Below are positions 51,268 to 58,370 of a DNA stretch of 64,000 nucleotides, piece by piece. The notes under the pieces are model-generated. The model was not told the origin of the DNA. It saw only the letters and a list, made by a program, of their open reading frames with translations, and made no database searches. Position numbers and translations under genes: made by a program. Source of the stretch: Frankia casuarinae (GTDB lineage Bacteria; Actinomycetota; Actinomycetes; Frankiales; Frankiaceae); assembly GCF_000013345.1 (NCBI RefSeq), contig NC_007777.1, positions 3,224,001-3,288,000 of the forward strand. Direction: 5' to 3'. How positions within the stretch are numbered: the first letter of the stretch is position 1; the number at the start of each line of letters is the position of its first letter.

Positions 51268-51693
51268 GTGCTGACCAGGATCGACCACGTCGGGATCGCG
51301 GTGGCTTCCCTCACCGAGGCCATCCCCCGCTATGAGGAGGCATTCGGTCTGGAGGTCGTGCACCAGGAGGAGAACGAGCGCCAAGGGGTGCGCGAAGCGA
51401 TGCTGCTGGTCCACAGCGGCAAGACCGGGAACTCCTACGTCCAGCTGCTGGAACCGCTGCGCGAGGACAGCCCGATCGGGAAGTTCCTGGCCAAGCGGGG
51501 GCCGGGCATCCACCACATCGCCTACGGCGTCGCCGACATCGACAGCGCCCTGGCGACCCTGACCATGACCGGATTCGATCTGGTCAACAAGACTCCGGTG
51601 CACGGCACCGCCGGCAGCCGGATCGCGTTCATCCATCCCAAGGGCCTCGGAGGCGTGCTCACCGAACTCGTCGAGGCCGCCGAGGGGCACTGA
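51268..51693 (+). CDS. mce: Methylmalonyl-CoA epimerase
   Basis: A 141-residue vicinal-oxygen-chelate protein. RIDHVGIAVASL gives the first metal His, GPGIHHIAYGVADIDSAL the second region, and GVLTELVEA the metal Glu. Length and pattern match methylmalonyl-CoA epimerases, which interconvert the (2R) and (2S) CoA esters between methylmalonyl-CoA mutase and propionyl-CoA carboxylase. GTG 51268 has GAGGAG six bases upstream. The mutase is not in the window. Confidence 0.9.
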   Translation: MLTRIDHVGIAVASLTEAIPRYEEAFGLEVVHQEENERQGVREAMLLVHSGKTGNSYVQLLEPLREDSPIGKFLAKRGPGIHHIAYGVADIDSALATLTMTGFDLVNKTPVHGTAGSRIAFIHPKGLGGVLTELVEAAEGH

Positions 51694-51855
51694 GCCGGGC
51701 CGGACGACCCCGCGTCGCAGCCATCCCCTGACCGGCCCCTGTCCGGGCGGGGCAGCGAAGGCGCGGGGCGATGAATCCCCGGCGGCGCGCCCGGCGGCAC
51801 CCGGCGACGGCCCCGGCCCATGGCGGATCATGGACCGGGGATCACCGGTCGCGGA

Positions 51856-52350
51856 TCACCGGCGGCTTCTCGCGGCGGACACGTTCGCGGTCGGGACCGG
51901 ATCGAGCGGGACCACCGATGAACCGTTCCACTGGTAACGCACGGTCGCACCACCCGCTGTCGGGCAGCACATCGGGTCGCTTGGCCGGTAGAGATCGTAC
52001 TGGAGGGCGACGACCCGGTCGGTGGACCAGATCCAGCGGATCGTGGCGCTCGGCTGCGGCGAGTCGTAGCCGATGAACCGGCCACGATGGAAGAAGAACG
52101 CCCGCTGCGGATGCCCGTCCCCGGATGTCGACAGCAGTCCGACGATCACGCTGAGATCGTTGCTCCGGTCATAACCGCCGAGGACGATCGGCGTGTACCC
52201 CGCCGATCGGACCACCGCCGCGGCGTTGGCGATGCCCAGCGCCGGCGCGCCGGAGGTGGACGAGGCAGCGGAGGCTGTTCCGGCGATCCCGCCCATCAGG
52301 GTGAACGTACCGATCATCACTGAAACGGCAAGTCCGCGACGTAGCGCCAT
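51856..52350 (-). CDS. Secreted LppP/LprE-like protein
   Basis: A 164-residue protein with signal peptide (MALRRGLAVSVMIGTFTLMG ... ASA, cleavage ~30). The mature part has the LppP/LprE signature GYDRSNDLSVIVGLL, FFFHRGRFIGYDSP, LQYDLYRPSDPMCCPTAGGA and VRYQWNG, with a Cys-Cys pair. Mycobacterial members are lipoproteins needed for full virulence; here there is no lipobox Cys, so it is likely released. GGAGG lies five bases before ATG 52350. Confidence 0.78.
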   Translation of the reverse strand: MALRRGLAVSVMIGTFTLMGGIAGTASAASSTSGAPALGIANAAAVVRSAGYTPIVLGGYDRSNDLSVIVGLLSTSGDGHPQRAFFFHRGRFIGYDSPQPSATIRWIWSTDRVVALQYDLYRPSDPMCCPTAGGATVRYQWNGSSVVPLDPVPTANVSAARSRR

Positions 52351-52567
52351 GAGACCTCCCAGGTTCCGTGCTGACCCGACTTCCGTGCCGACCCGGCCCA
52401 ACCTAGATGCCCTCTTCGGTGGGCGCCGACCAGCTAGGGGGTATGGCCGGTATGTCGCCCGATTCGAACCGGTCAGTCCCCCGGCCGGCGGATCTGGCGG
52501 GCTCCACACCGGAACGGGCGGGAAGCCGTGCTGTCGGGGGCACTGTCGGGGGCACTAGTGTCGGTGG

Positions 52568-53290
52568 GTGGCGTACCCGCCCGAACCCTGGGAGCTGCGC
52601 GGTAGGATGGTCGTCTCCGTCTGGTTCGTGCCCCGCGCGGCGCTGGCCGGCGCCTTCCCCCGGGCGGTGACCGTTCTCGGCCGGGTCCCGGTGGCCACCG
52701 TCTGGGTTCGCTACGATCCGCGTGGCGTCCTCGCCTACCGTGAGGTCATGGCCGCCTTGCTGGTATGGCACAGGCGGCACCTGCGCGTGACGGTCCCGCA
52801 TATCTGGGTGGACAGCCCGGCATCCCAGGTCGGCGGTCGCGCCCTGTGGGGGATTCCCAAGGAACTGGCCGTCTTCACCGAACGACCGGGCACGTCCACA
52901 CGACCGGAAACGGCCGGGGACGCCGACGGCACCCACCTGCACGCCCGGGACGCCACCGGGACGATCGTCGCCGCGGCGGTAAGCCGGGGACGGCGGCTGC
53001 CGGGCAGGTGGCCGGTCCGCTTCCGCGTGGTGCAGGATCTCGACGGTCAGCCCCGGGTGAGCCCGGTGCGGCTGGCCGGGCGGCTCGCCCTGCACCGGTC
53101 ACGATGGGACCCGGCGGCGGAGGGTCCGCTGGGTTTCCTCACCGGGCACCGGCCTCGGCTCACCGTCCGTCTGGACGACTTCCGGATGATTTTCGGAGCC
53201 GGAGCCGGCCGGGACGGAATCCCTCGTCCGACCCGACGTGCCCGCCGAGGGGCCTGTCGAGAGGCCCGGCCGCCCCGCCGACCGGCCTGA
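52568..53290 (+). CDS. Acetoacetate-decarboxylase-like protein
   Basis: A 240-residue protein. PHIWVDSPASQVGGRALWGI followed by PKELAVF contains the region of the Schiff-base Lys (Gly-Ile-Pro-Lys), and MVVSVWFVPRAAL, VWVRYDPRGVLAYREVMAAL match the fold's first half. Many actinobacterial members lack decarboxylase activity. The last ~45 residues are Arg-rich and overlap the convergent aldehyde dehydrogenase gene by 131 bases, so the original stop may have been lost. GTG 52568 is used; the RBS is weak. Confidence 0.75.
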   Translation: MAYPPEPWELRGRMVVSVWFVPRAALAGAFPRAVTVLGRVPVATVWVRYDPRGVLAYREVMAALLVWHRRHLRVTVPHIWVDSPASQVGGRALWGIPKELAVFTERPGTSTRPETAGDADGTHLHARDATGTIVAAAVSRGRRLPGRWPVRFRVVQDLDGQPRVSPVRLAGRLALHRSRWDPAAEGPLGFLTGHRPRLTVRLDDFRMIFGAGAGRDGIPRPTRRARRGACREARPPRRPA

Positions 53291-54905
53291 CCCGCCCGGC
53301 CACCCGGCTGGCCCAGCCGGCCCAGCCGCCGCCGTGCCGGAGCCGCGCCGTCACCGCGGTGACGGCGAGCGCACCCGGCGTCCGGCGGAAGGTGGTCAGG
53401 GTCGCTCCCGGCACGTGCATCCGCAGGGTGGCGACCGAGCGGGGGCGGACGAACTCGCGCAGCCCCTCCGCGCCGTGCACCCGGCCGAACCCGCTTTCGC
53501 CGCTGCCCCCGAAGGGCAGGGCGGGCATCCCGGCAAACGCCAGCACCGCGTTGACGGACACCATCCCAGCGTCGAGCCGGCTGGCGATCTCGTCTCCCCG
53601 GGACCGGGAGAAAACCGTCGCACCGAGCGCGTACGGGGTGCCGTTGGCCAGCGTGACGGCCTCGTCAACGTCGGCGACGGTCCGGACGGTGGCGACCGGC
53701 CCGAACGTCTCCTCCTGCACGGCGGGGCTGCCCTCCGGCACGTCGACCAGCACGACCGGTTCGATGAAGGTGTCCCCCACCGACTCCGTCCCGCCGATCA
53801 GGGCGGTCGCGCCGCGGGCCAGCGCGTCAGCCACGTGGCGGCGCACGATCGCCGCCTGGCCGGGCATCGTCATCGGACCGTAGGATGCGTCCCGGTCGGC
53901 ACCGGGACGAACCCCGTCGAGCTCGCGGCGCAGTGCGGCGAGGAAGGGCGCGGCGACCGCCTCGGTCACGTAGATCCGCTCAACCCCGGCACAGGTCTGG
54001 CCGCCATTGGACATCGCTCCCCAGGCCGCTGCCCGCGCGGCGGCGGCCACGTCAGCGTCGTCGGCGACGATCAGCGGGTCCTTGCCGCCGCATTCGATCA
54101 CCACCGGGACGAGGGACGACGCGCAGGCCGCCATGACCAGGCGGCCGGTCGCGGGCGAACCGGTAAAGGCAATCTTGTCGACCCCGGCTGTACACAGGGC
54201 GGCACCGGTCGGACCGAAGCCGGTGACCATGGTCAGGACCCCGGCCGGCGCGTCCGGATTCGCCGCGGCGAACGCCGCGACCAGGTACGCGCCCACCGCC
54301 GGGGTGTACTCGCTGGGCTTGAAGACCACCGTGTTACCGGCTGCCAGGGCATACGCGATCGAACCGCTCGGGGTGAACAGCGGATAGTTCCACGGCCCGA
54401 TCACCCCGACGACCCCGAACGGGCGGTACTCGATCCGTCCGGTGTGGTTCGCCAGGAACGGGCCGGGCGACACCCGGCGGGTCCGCAGCACGCGGGCGGC
54501 GTTGCGGGCCGCCCAGCGGATGTGTTCCAACGTCAGCAGCAGCTCGATGCGGGCATCGGCGGCGGTCTTGCCGTTCTCGGCGTGCAGGAGGTCGATCAGC
54601 TCGGTCTCGTGACGGACGAGGTGCGCCGCCCAGCGCAGCAGATGGTCGCGCCGCCGTGCCGCCGCGAGCCCCGCCCACCAGCCCGCCGCCGACCGGGCGG
54701 ACGCCACGGCCGCCCGCACCTGGGTCGGCTCCATCACCGGGAAGCTCGCGACCACCGCGCCGGTGGCCGGATCCGTCGACAGGAGCGTCCCGATGCCGGC
54801 CGCCGGGTAGACCGCCGGACCGACCCCCTCAGTCACCCCGGTCTCCCGGTTCGCTACGGTCTGCGGGTTCTGCGGGTTCTGCGGGTTCTGCGGGGTCGGC
54901 CGCAT
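53160..54905 (-). CDS. Aldehyde dehydrogenase (NAD(P)-dependent, succinate-semialdehyde type)
   Basis: A 581-residue protein. VIGPWNYPLFTPSGS is the NAD-binding entry, IECGGKDPLIV carries the general-base Glu, and NGGQTCAGVERI the catalytic Cys; EETFGPVATVRTV and PFGGSGESGFGRVHG are also conserved. The best match by eye is the group including ALDH3-like/succinate-semialdehyde enzymes. The N-terminus has a GGGTTCTGC repeat (Gln-Asn-Pro) and the C-terminal ~80 residues are a basic low-complexity extension beyond the usual ~500, overlapping the opposite gene. The Gly/Ala/Val-rich tail near the end could be a membrane-active helix. Confidence 0.88.
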   Translation of the reverse strand: MRPTPQNPQNPQNPQTVANRETGVTEGVGPAVYPAAGIGTLLSTDPATGAVVASFPVMEPTQVRAAVASARSAAGWWAGLAAARRRDHLLRWAAHLVRHETELIDLLHAENGKTAADARIELLLTLEHIRWAARNAARVLRTRRVSPGPFLANHTGRIEYRPFGVVGVIGPWNYPLFTPSGSIAYALAAGNTVVFKPSEYTPAVGAYLVAAFAAANPDAPAGVLTMVTGFGPTGAALCTAGVDKIAFTGSPATGRLVMAACASSLVPVVIECGGKDPLIVADDADVAAAARAAAWGAMSNGGQTCAGVERIYVTEAVAAPFLAALRRELDGVRPGADRDASYGPMTMPGQAAIVRRHVADALARGATALIGGTESVGDTFIEPVVLVDVPEGSPAVQEETFGPVATVRTVADVDEAVTLANGTPYALGATVFSRSRGDEIASRLDAGMVSVNAVLAFAGMPALPFGGSGESGFGRVHGAEGLREFVRPRSVATLRMHVPGATLTTFRRTPGALAVTAVTARLRHGGGWAGWASRVAGRVRPVGGAAGPLDRPLGGHVGSDEGFRPGRLRLRKSSGSRPDGR

Positions 54906-55006
54906 GGGGAGCTCCTCGCCGCGGGTGGCGGAACGTCCTTCCCTTACCCGGCGAGGATATGACCGCCACCCACAGAGAAACGAGTCCCGTCATCCTCAGA
55001 TCATCC

Positions 55007-56260
55007 TCAGAGGAACGAGTCGCGGTACGCGGCGAACCACTCCCGTTGCCGGCGCTGATCGGCCGTCTCCTCCGCGGCGACATGGTCGAGCATCGAGGAG
55101 GGGTCCGGCGGGTCGAGGGCGAGGGTGTCCCGACGCAGATCGGCCGCGGCGACGTCGGCCCGCCGGCGGACCTCGTCGAACCAGCCGGCCTCGACCTCGG
55201 CGGCGAGCAGCCGACGGAGGCGCTCGATGGGATCCCGGGCCTGCCAGGCGGTGATCTCGTCCGGCGGCTGGTACCGAGTCGCGTCGTCGGAGGTGGTGTG
55301 CGGGGCCATCCGGTAGGTGTTGGCCTCGATGAGCACCGGGCCGCGACCGCTGCGCGCACGGTCGAGCGCCCAAGTGGTCACCGCGTGCACCGCGAGCACG
55401 TCGTTACCATCGACGCGCAGGCCGGGGAAGCCGAACCCGTCGGCCCGGCGGGCCAACCGCACCGGGGACTGCCGTCGGCTCGGCGTGGAAATCGCCCACT
55501 GATTATTCTGGCAGAAGAAGACGACGGGCGCACCGAAACTCGCCGCCCACACGAATGCCTCGTTGGCATCACCCTGACTCATCGCACCGTCACCGAGATA
55601 CACCATCACCGCCATGTCGGTATCGGTATCGGTGCCGCCGGTGCCGGTGCCGCCGGTACCGCCGGTGCCGGTGCCGGTGCCGGCTGCGCCGTCAAGGAGC
55701 ACCCCCATCCCGAAACCGACGGCGTGCAGCGTCTGGGCCGCCAGAACAATCGTGTAATTAGCCATATTGTGACGGTGCGTGTCCCAGCCATCGTGACTCA
55801 CTCCCCGCAGCAGCCGAATCACCTCGACCGCCGGGACACCGCGGTGCCAGGCGACCGCGTGTTCCCGGTAACTGGGGAACAGGTAATCCCGGGGACGCGC
55901 GGCCGCGGCGGATCCGACCTGCGCAGCCTCCTGCCCCCGCAGCGGGATCCACAGGACCAGCTCACCCTGACGTTGCAGGGCCGTGGCCTCCTCGTCCAGC
56001 CGGCGGGCCAGGACCATGGAGGTGTAGAATTCCATGCGCAGCTCGTGGTCGGCGAGCACCGAGAACCGAGAATCGGCGACCAGCGAACCATCGGGGGCGA
56101 GCAGTCGGATGCCGCCGTCGTTGAGTTCACCCGCCGCGGGTGAGGTGTTCTCCCCGAACGCGCCAGGAAAACGATGCGGAGCGAGACCGTCCACCGAATC
56201 CGGTTCGAGCCGCCGCATCGGCCCGCCGGTAATCAGTTCCGGATCCCGTACGACATTCAT
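55007..56260 (-). CDS. Thiamine-diphosphate dehydrogenase E1, alpha subunit
   Basis: A 418-residue protein like 2-oxoacid dehydrogenase E1-alpha (PdhA/AcoA/BkdA1). [14 protein letters not shown] (128-141), the TPP motif [20 protein letters not shown] starting at 223, and [12 protein letters not shown] are clear. Residues ~190-215 are a Gly/Thr/Asp-rich insertion (from GCCGGTGCCGGT repeats) just before the TPP motif, where normal enzymes have a short loop. No beta subunit or E2 gene is adjacent, so the partner must be elsewhere. GGGGAGGGG lies upstream of ATG 56260 at a slightly long spacing. Upstream of the aldehyde dehydrogenase gene (101-base gap). Confidence 0.88.
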   Translation of the reverse strand: MNVVRDPELITGGPMRRLEPDSVDGLAPHRFPGAFGENTSPAAGELNDGGIRLLAPDGSLVADSRFSVLADHELRMEFYTSMVLARRLDEEATALQRQGELVLWIPLRGQEAAQVGSAAAARPRDYLFPSYREHAVAWHRGVPAVEVIRLLRGVSHDGWDTHRHNMANYTIVLAAQTLHAVGFGMGVLLDGAAGTGTGTGGTGGTGTGGTDTDTDMAVMVYLGDGAMSQGDANEAFVWAASFGAPVVFFCQNNQWAISTPSRRQSPVRLARRADGFGFPGLRVDGNDVLAVHAVTTWALDRARSGRGPVLIEANTYRMAPHTTSDDATRYQPPDEITAWQARDPIERLRRLLAAEVEAGWFDEVRRRADVAAADLRRDTLALDPPDPSSMLDHVAAEETADQRRQREWFAAYRDSFL

Positions 56261-56462
56261 ACCGAGCACCCCTCCCCACCCGAAGATCGCAGGACGTCCT
56301 ACCATCGGAAACCATCGAAAAAGAGCGGTGTACCCATGCGACACTACGCGGTGCGGACGGGGTGAAAACACGGACGCGGTAACGACGAGATTCCGGCCAC
56401 AGGATTCCGAGGCCGCAGAGCGATGCCGGAAGGATGACGATGCCGGGAGGATACTGACTATC

Positions 56463-56804
56463 GTGACGCACGTGGGCGTCGTCCGGTCCCTGCTGCTGTT
56501 CGTGGTGGCCGCGGTCACGGAGATCGGTGGTGCCTGGCTCGTGTGGCAGGGCGTGCGCGAGCACCGCGGGCCGGTCTGGGTGGGGCTCGGGATCGGGTTC
56601 CTGGCCGCCTACGGCTTCGTCGCGACCCTCCAACCGGACGCGCACTTCGGCCGGATCCTCGCCGCCTACGGCGGGGTCTTCGTCGCCGGTTCCCTGCTCT
56701 GGGGCGTGGCCGTCGACGGCTTCCGACCCGACCGCTACGACCTCGCCGGAGCCGCGATCTGCCTGCTCGGCGTCGCCGTCATCATGTACGCCCGGCGCGT
56801 GTGA
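56463..56804 (+). CDS. YnfA/UPF0060-family small membrane protein
   Basis: A 113-residue protein with four helices: [58 protein letters not shown] and [17 protein letters not shown]. This is the YnfA family, structurally like small multidrug resistance transporters. The GTG start at 56463 has a distant GGGAGG; the next in-frame GTG is three codons on. It is divergent from the E1-alpha gene. Confidence 0.82.
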   Translation: MTHVGVVRSLLLFVVAAVTEIGGAWLVWQGVREHRGPVWVGLGIGFLAAYGFVATLQPDAHFGRILAAYGGVFVAGSLLWGVAVDGFRPDRYDLAGAAICLLGVAVIMYARRV

Positions 56805-56844
56805 CGGCTGACGGCTGACGGCTGACGGCTGACGGCTGACGGCG
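56803..56844. repeat. 7-bp tandem repeat, six copies
   Basis: GACGGCT six times, starting at the stop codon of the ynfA-like gene and reaching the RBS region of the next gene. Confidence 0.9.
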
Positions 56845-56857
56845 CACAATATGGCTC

Positions 56858-57250
56858 ATGGCGCGCACCGCGGAACGTGTACGGGTCGTGCTGGAGCGTT
56901 CCGGTGGGCTTCTCGGGCGCAGCGTGCGCCGCGGTCTGGACACGGTCGATCTCAGTGAGCAGGAGGCCGAGAACCTGCGCCGCCTGGCCCGCGAGGCGGT
57001 GCACCGCGGCGGTCTCGTGGCCACAACGGACGCCGCGGATGCCGGTCAGGTAGATTCCATCGAGGCTCGGGGTTCCACCGAGGCCCGGGAGCAGCGCGAC
57101 GTCGGCGCGGACCGGTTCGTCTACACCCTGGAGATCGACCGGGCCGGGGAGCACGCGGTGCGGACGTTCTCCGAGCCGGTGCCCGACGAGGTCCGCCCGC
57201 TGCTGGCGCTGCTGCGCACCGCGCCGCTGCTGCCCGCGAGCCGTCCCTAG
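56858..57250 (+). CDS. Emfourin-like metalloprotease inhibitor
   Basis: A 130-residue protein matching the emfourin family (inhibitor of thermolysin-like M4 proteases): VRVVLERSGGLLGRSVRRGL near the N-terminus, LDTVDLSEQEAENLRRLARE, a YTLEIDRAGEHAVRTFSEPV strand pair and VPDEVRPLLALLRTAPLL. No signal peptide. Emfourins are usually beside a protealysin-like protease gene; none is near, so the partner is elsewhere or lost. ATG 56858. Confidence 0.75.
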   Translation: MARTAERVRVVLERSGGLLGRSVRRGLDTVDLSEQEAENLRRLAREAVHRGGLVATTDAADAGQVDSIEARGSTEAREQRDVGADRFVYTLEIDRAGEHAVRTFSEPVPDEVRPLLALLRTAPLLPASRP

Positions 57251-57252
57251 CG

Positions 57253-57519
57253 GTGTCGCTGACAGCGAGGTTGACCACCTCGCGCACCGCGGACCCAGTC
57301 GTCGACGACTGGCACCGCTTCGCCGGCCTGGACCGACCCGGCAACCACTGGGACCGTCCCAGCTGGACGCTCGGACGCCGCTGCTACCCCTGGATGCTGA
57401 CGTTCGAGAACGCCACCGAACTGCACACCCTGGCCGCGCAATGCCAGGATCGACCACGCCTGCCCGTTCTCGACCCGGTACCGTCGGAAAGAACCGGACG
57501 TTCTCCCGCTTCGGCGTGA
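57253..57519 (+). pseudogene. N-terminal remnant of a 2'-5' RNA ligase-like protein
   Basis: Residues ~14-75 read VVDDWHRFAGLDRPGNHWDR, GRRCYPWMLTFENATELHTL, AAQCQDRPRLPVLDPVPSER. That resembles the first part of actinobacterial 2'-5' RNA ligase/cyclic phosphodiesterase-like proteins (HWDRP...GRR-Y-W-LTFE...CQ...LDPVP, normally followed by His-x-Thr). The similarity stops at ~57485 before either catalytic His-x-Thr, and the frame ends soon after. GTG start two bases after the previous stop. Confidence 0.5.
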
Positions 57520-57634
57520 TGGCTGGACAACTCGGGCGGCAGTAGATGCCGGTGGTGGTGACGGCGGAGAAGAACGCGCCATCGAAGCGCGCGTCCCGGC
57601 TACGCAGCGCCTCGTAGCGGCTCTGGTCCGTCAT
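57485..57634 (-). pseudogene. N-terminal remnant of an Ada/AlkA-type DNA repair protein
   Basis: Fifty residues reading MTDQSRYEALRSRDARFDGA, FFSAVTTTGIYCRPSCPAIT, PKRENVRFFP. This is the start of the Ada metal-binding domain fused to AlkA glycosylases in actinobacteria; the methyl-acceptor Cys and the next zinc Cys (CRPSC) are present, the following Cys-x2-Cys and the glycosylase are not. Homology ends abruptly at the same point where the opposite-strand RNA ligase remnant ends. Confidence 0.75.
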
Positions 57635-57971
57635 CACTCCACCCACTCTCGACGAGTCCCGCCTCGCATGCTGGCGGAAATCGGACGTCGTGCCCGCAGG
57701 CGCCTGGCAAGCGCGGCCATCCCCGGAGACCACACCTATCCGTCGTTGAGTCGTCACCTCTGGTTGCGAACGCCCTCGGATCCGACCTACGGTCACATGG
57801 GTAATCGGACCACTACCCGGAGATGATCTGGCTCGACCGTACCCGCGCCCAGGCCAGGTCTCCGCCGCACGGGCGGTGCGCTCCTCCGGACCGGCCCTCC
57901 ACATCTCCCATGCGGACGGGGACCACCGGATCGGCCCATCAGCAAGAGGTATCCATCAGCAGGAGGTAATC
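57635..57971. other. Region upstream of the ClpB operon
   Basis: A 337-base stretch before the CbpM-like gene. I looked for HAIR (CTTGAGT-N7-ACTCAAG) and CIRCE elements; only GTTGAGT at ~57745 resembles a half HAIR site and there is no partner. AGCAAGAGGTATCCATCAGC and AGCAGGAGGTAATC near the end are a partial duplication of the RBS region. No gene recognised. Confidence 0.4.
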
Positions 57972-58370
57972 GTGGGATGGGCAGTCGGAAGCGATCCCGG
58001 CCCGACCGTCCCGGTCACCCGGATCACCCACCCGGGCGGCGTCGAACCCGGTCTGGATCTTCTCGGACTGGACTCCTTCTGCCTGCTCACCCGGCTGGGT
58101 CCGGACATCGTCCGCCGGTTGGTCGCCCTCGGCCTGCTCGACGTGCGCGTCGACCGGGCAGGGCAGTGGTGGCTGCCGATCCGCGCGGTCGGGCGGGCGG
58201 TGCGTATCGAACGGCTGCGCCGCGACCTCGGCATTACCTATGCGGCCACCGGCGTCGTGCTGGACCTGCGCGACCGCATCGACGAGCTCGAACAGCGCGG
58301 CCGGGGCCATCGCGACGGCCCCGGCCGCGATGGCCCCGGCCGTGACGGCCCCGGCGAGGAGTACCGATGA
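57972..58370 (+). CDS. CbpM-like chaperone modulator
   Basis: A 132-residue protein. Residues ~20-105 are MerR-like helices (LDLLGLDSFCLLTRLGPDIV, RRLVALGLLDVRVDRAGQWW, LPIRAVGRAVRIERLRRDLG, ITYAATGVVLDLRDRIDELE) as in CbpM/HspR-like proteins that modulate DnaJ-type chaperones. The tail is GRDGP repeats. GTG 57972 follows AGGAGG at five bases. The stop overlaps the clpB start (ATGA), so translation is coupled; usually this gene comes with dnaK-dnaJ-clpB, here only clpB is present. Confidence 0.78.
   Translation: MGWAVGSDPGPTVPVTRITHPGGVEPGLDLLGLDSFCLLTRLGPDIVRRLVALGLLDVRVDRAGQWWLPIRAVGRAVRIERLRRDLGITYAATGVVLDLRDRIDELEQRGRGHRDGPGRDGPGRDGPGEEYR

Noticed and set aside
54656-56143. A 495-residue open frame on the plus strand
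   Set aside because: Antisense to the E1-alpha gene and the aldehyde dehydrogenase start; low-complexity Arg/Gly sequence.
56735-57904. A 389-residue minus-strand frame including the Ada-like segment
   Set aside because: Only 57485-57634 has recognisable homology; the rest is antisense of the emfourin-like gene and intergenic DNA.
57635-57971. HAIR or CIRCE heat-shock operator before the ClpB operon
   Set aside because: Only one loose half-site (GTTGAGT) was found, with no inverted partner at the right distance.
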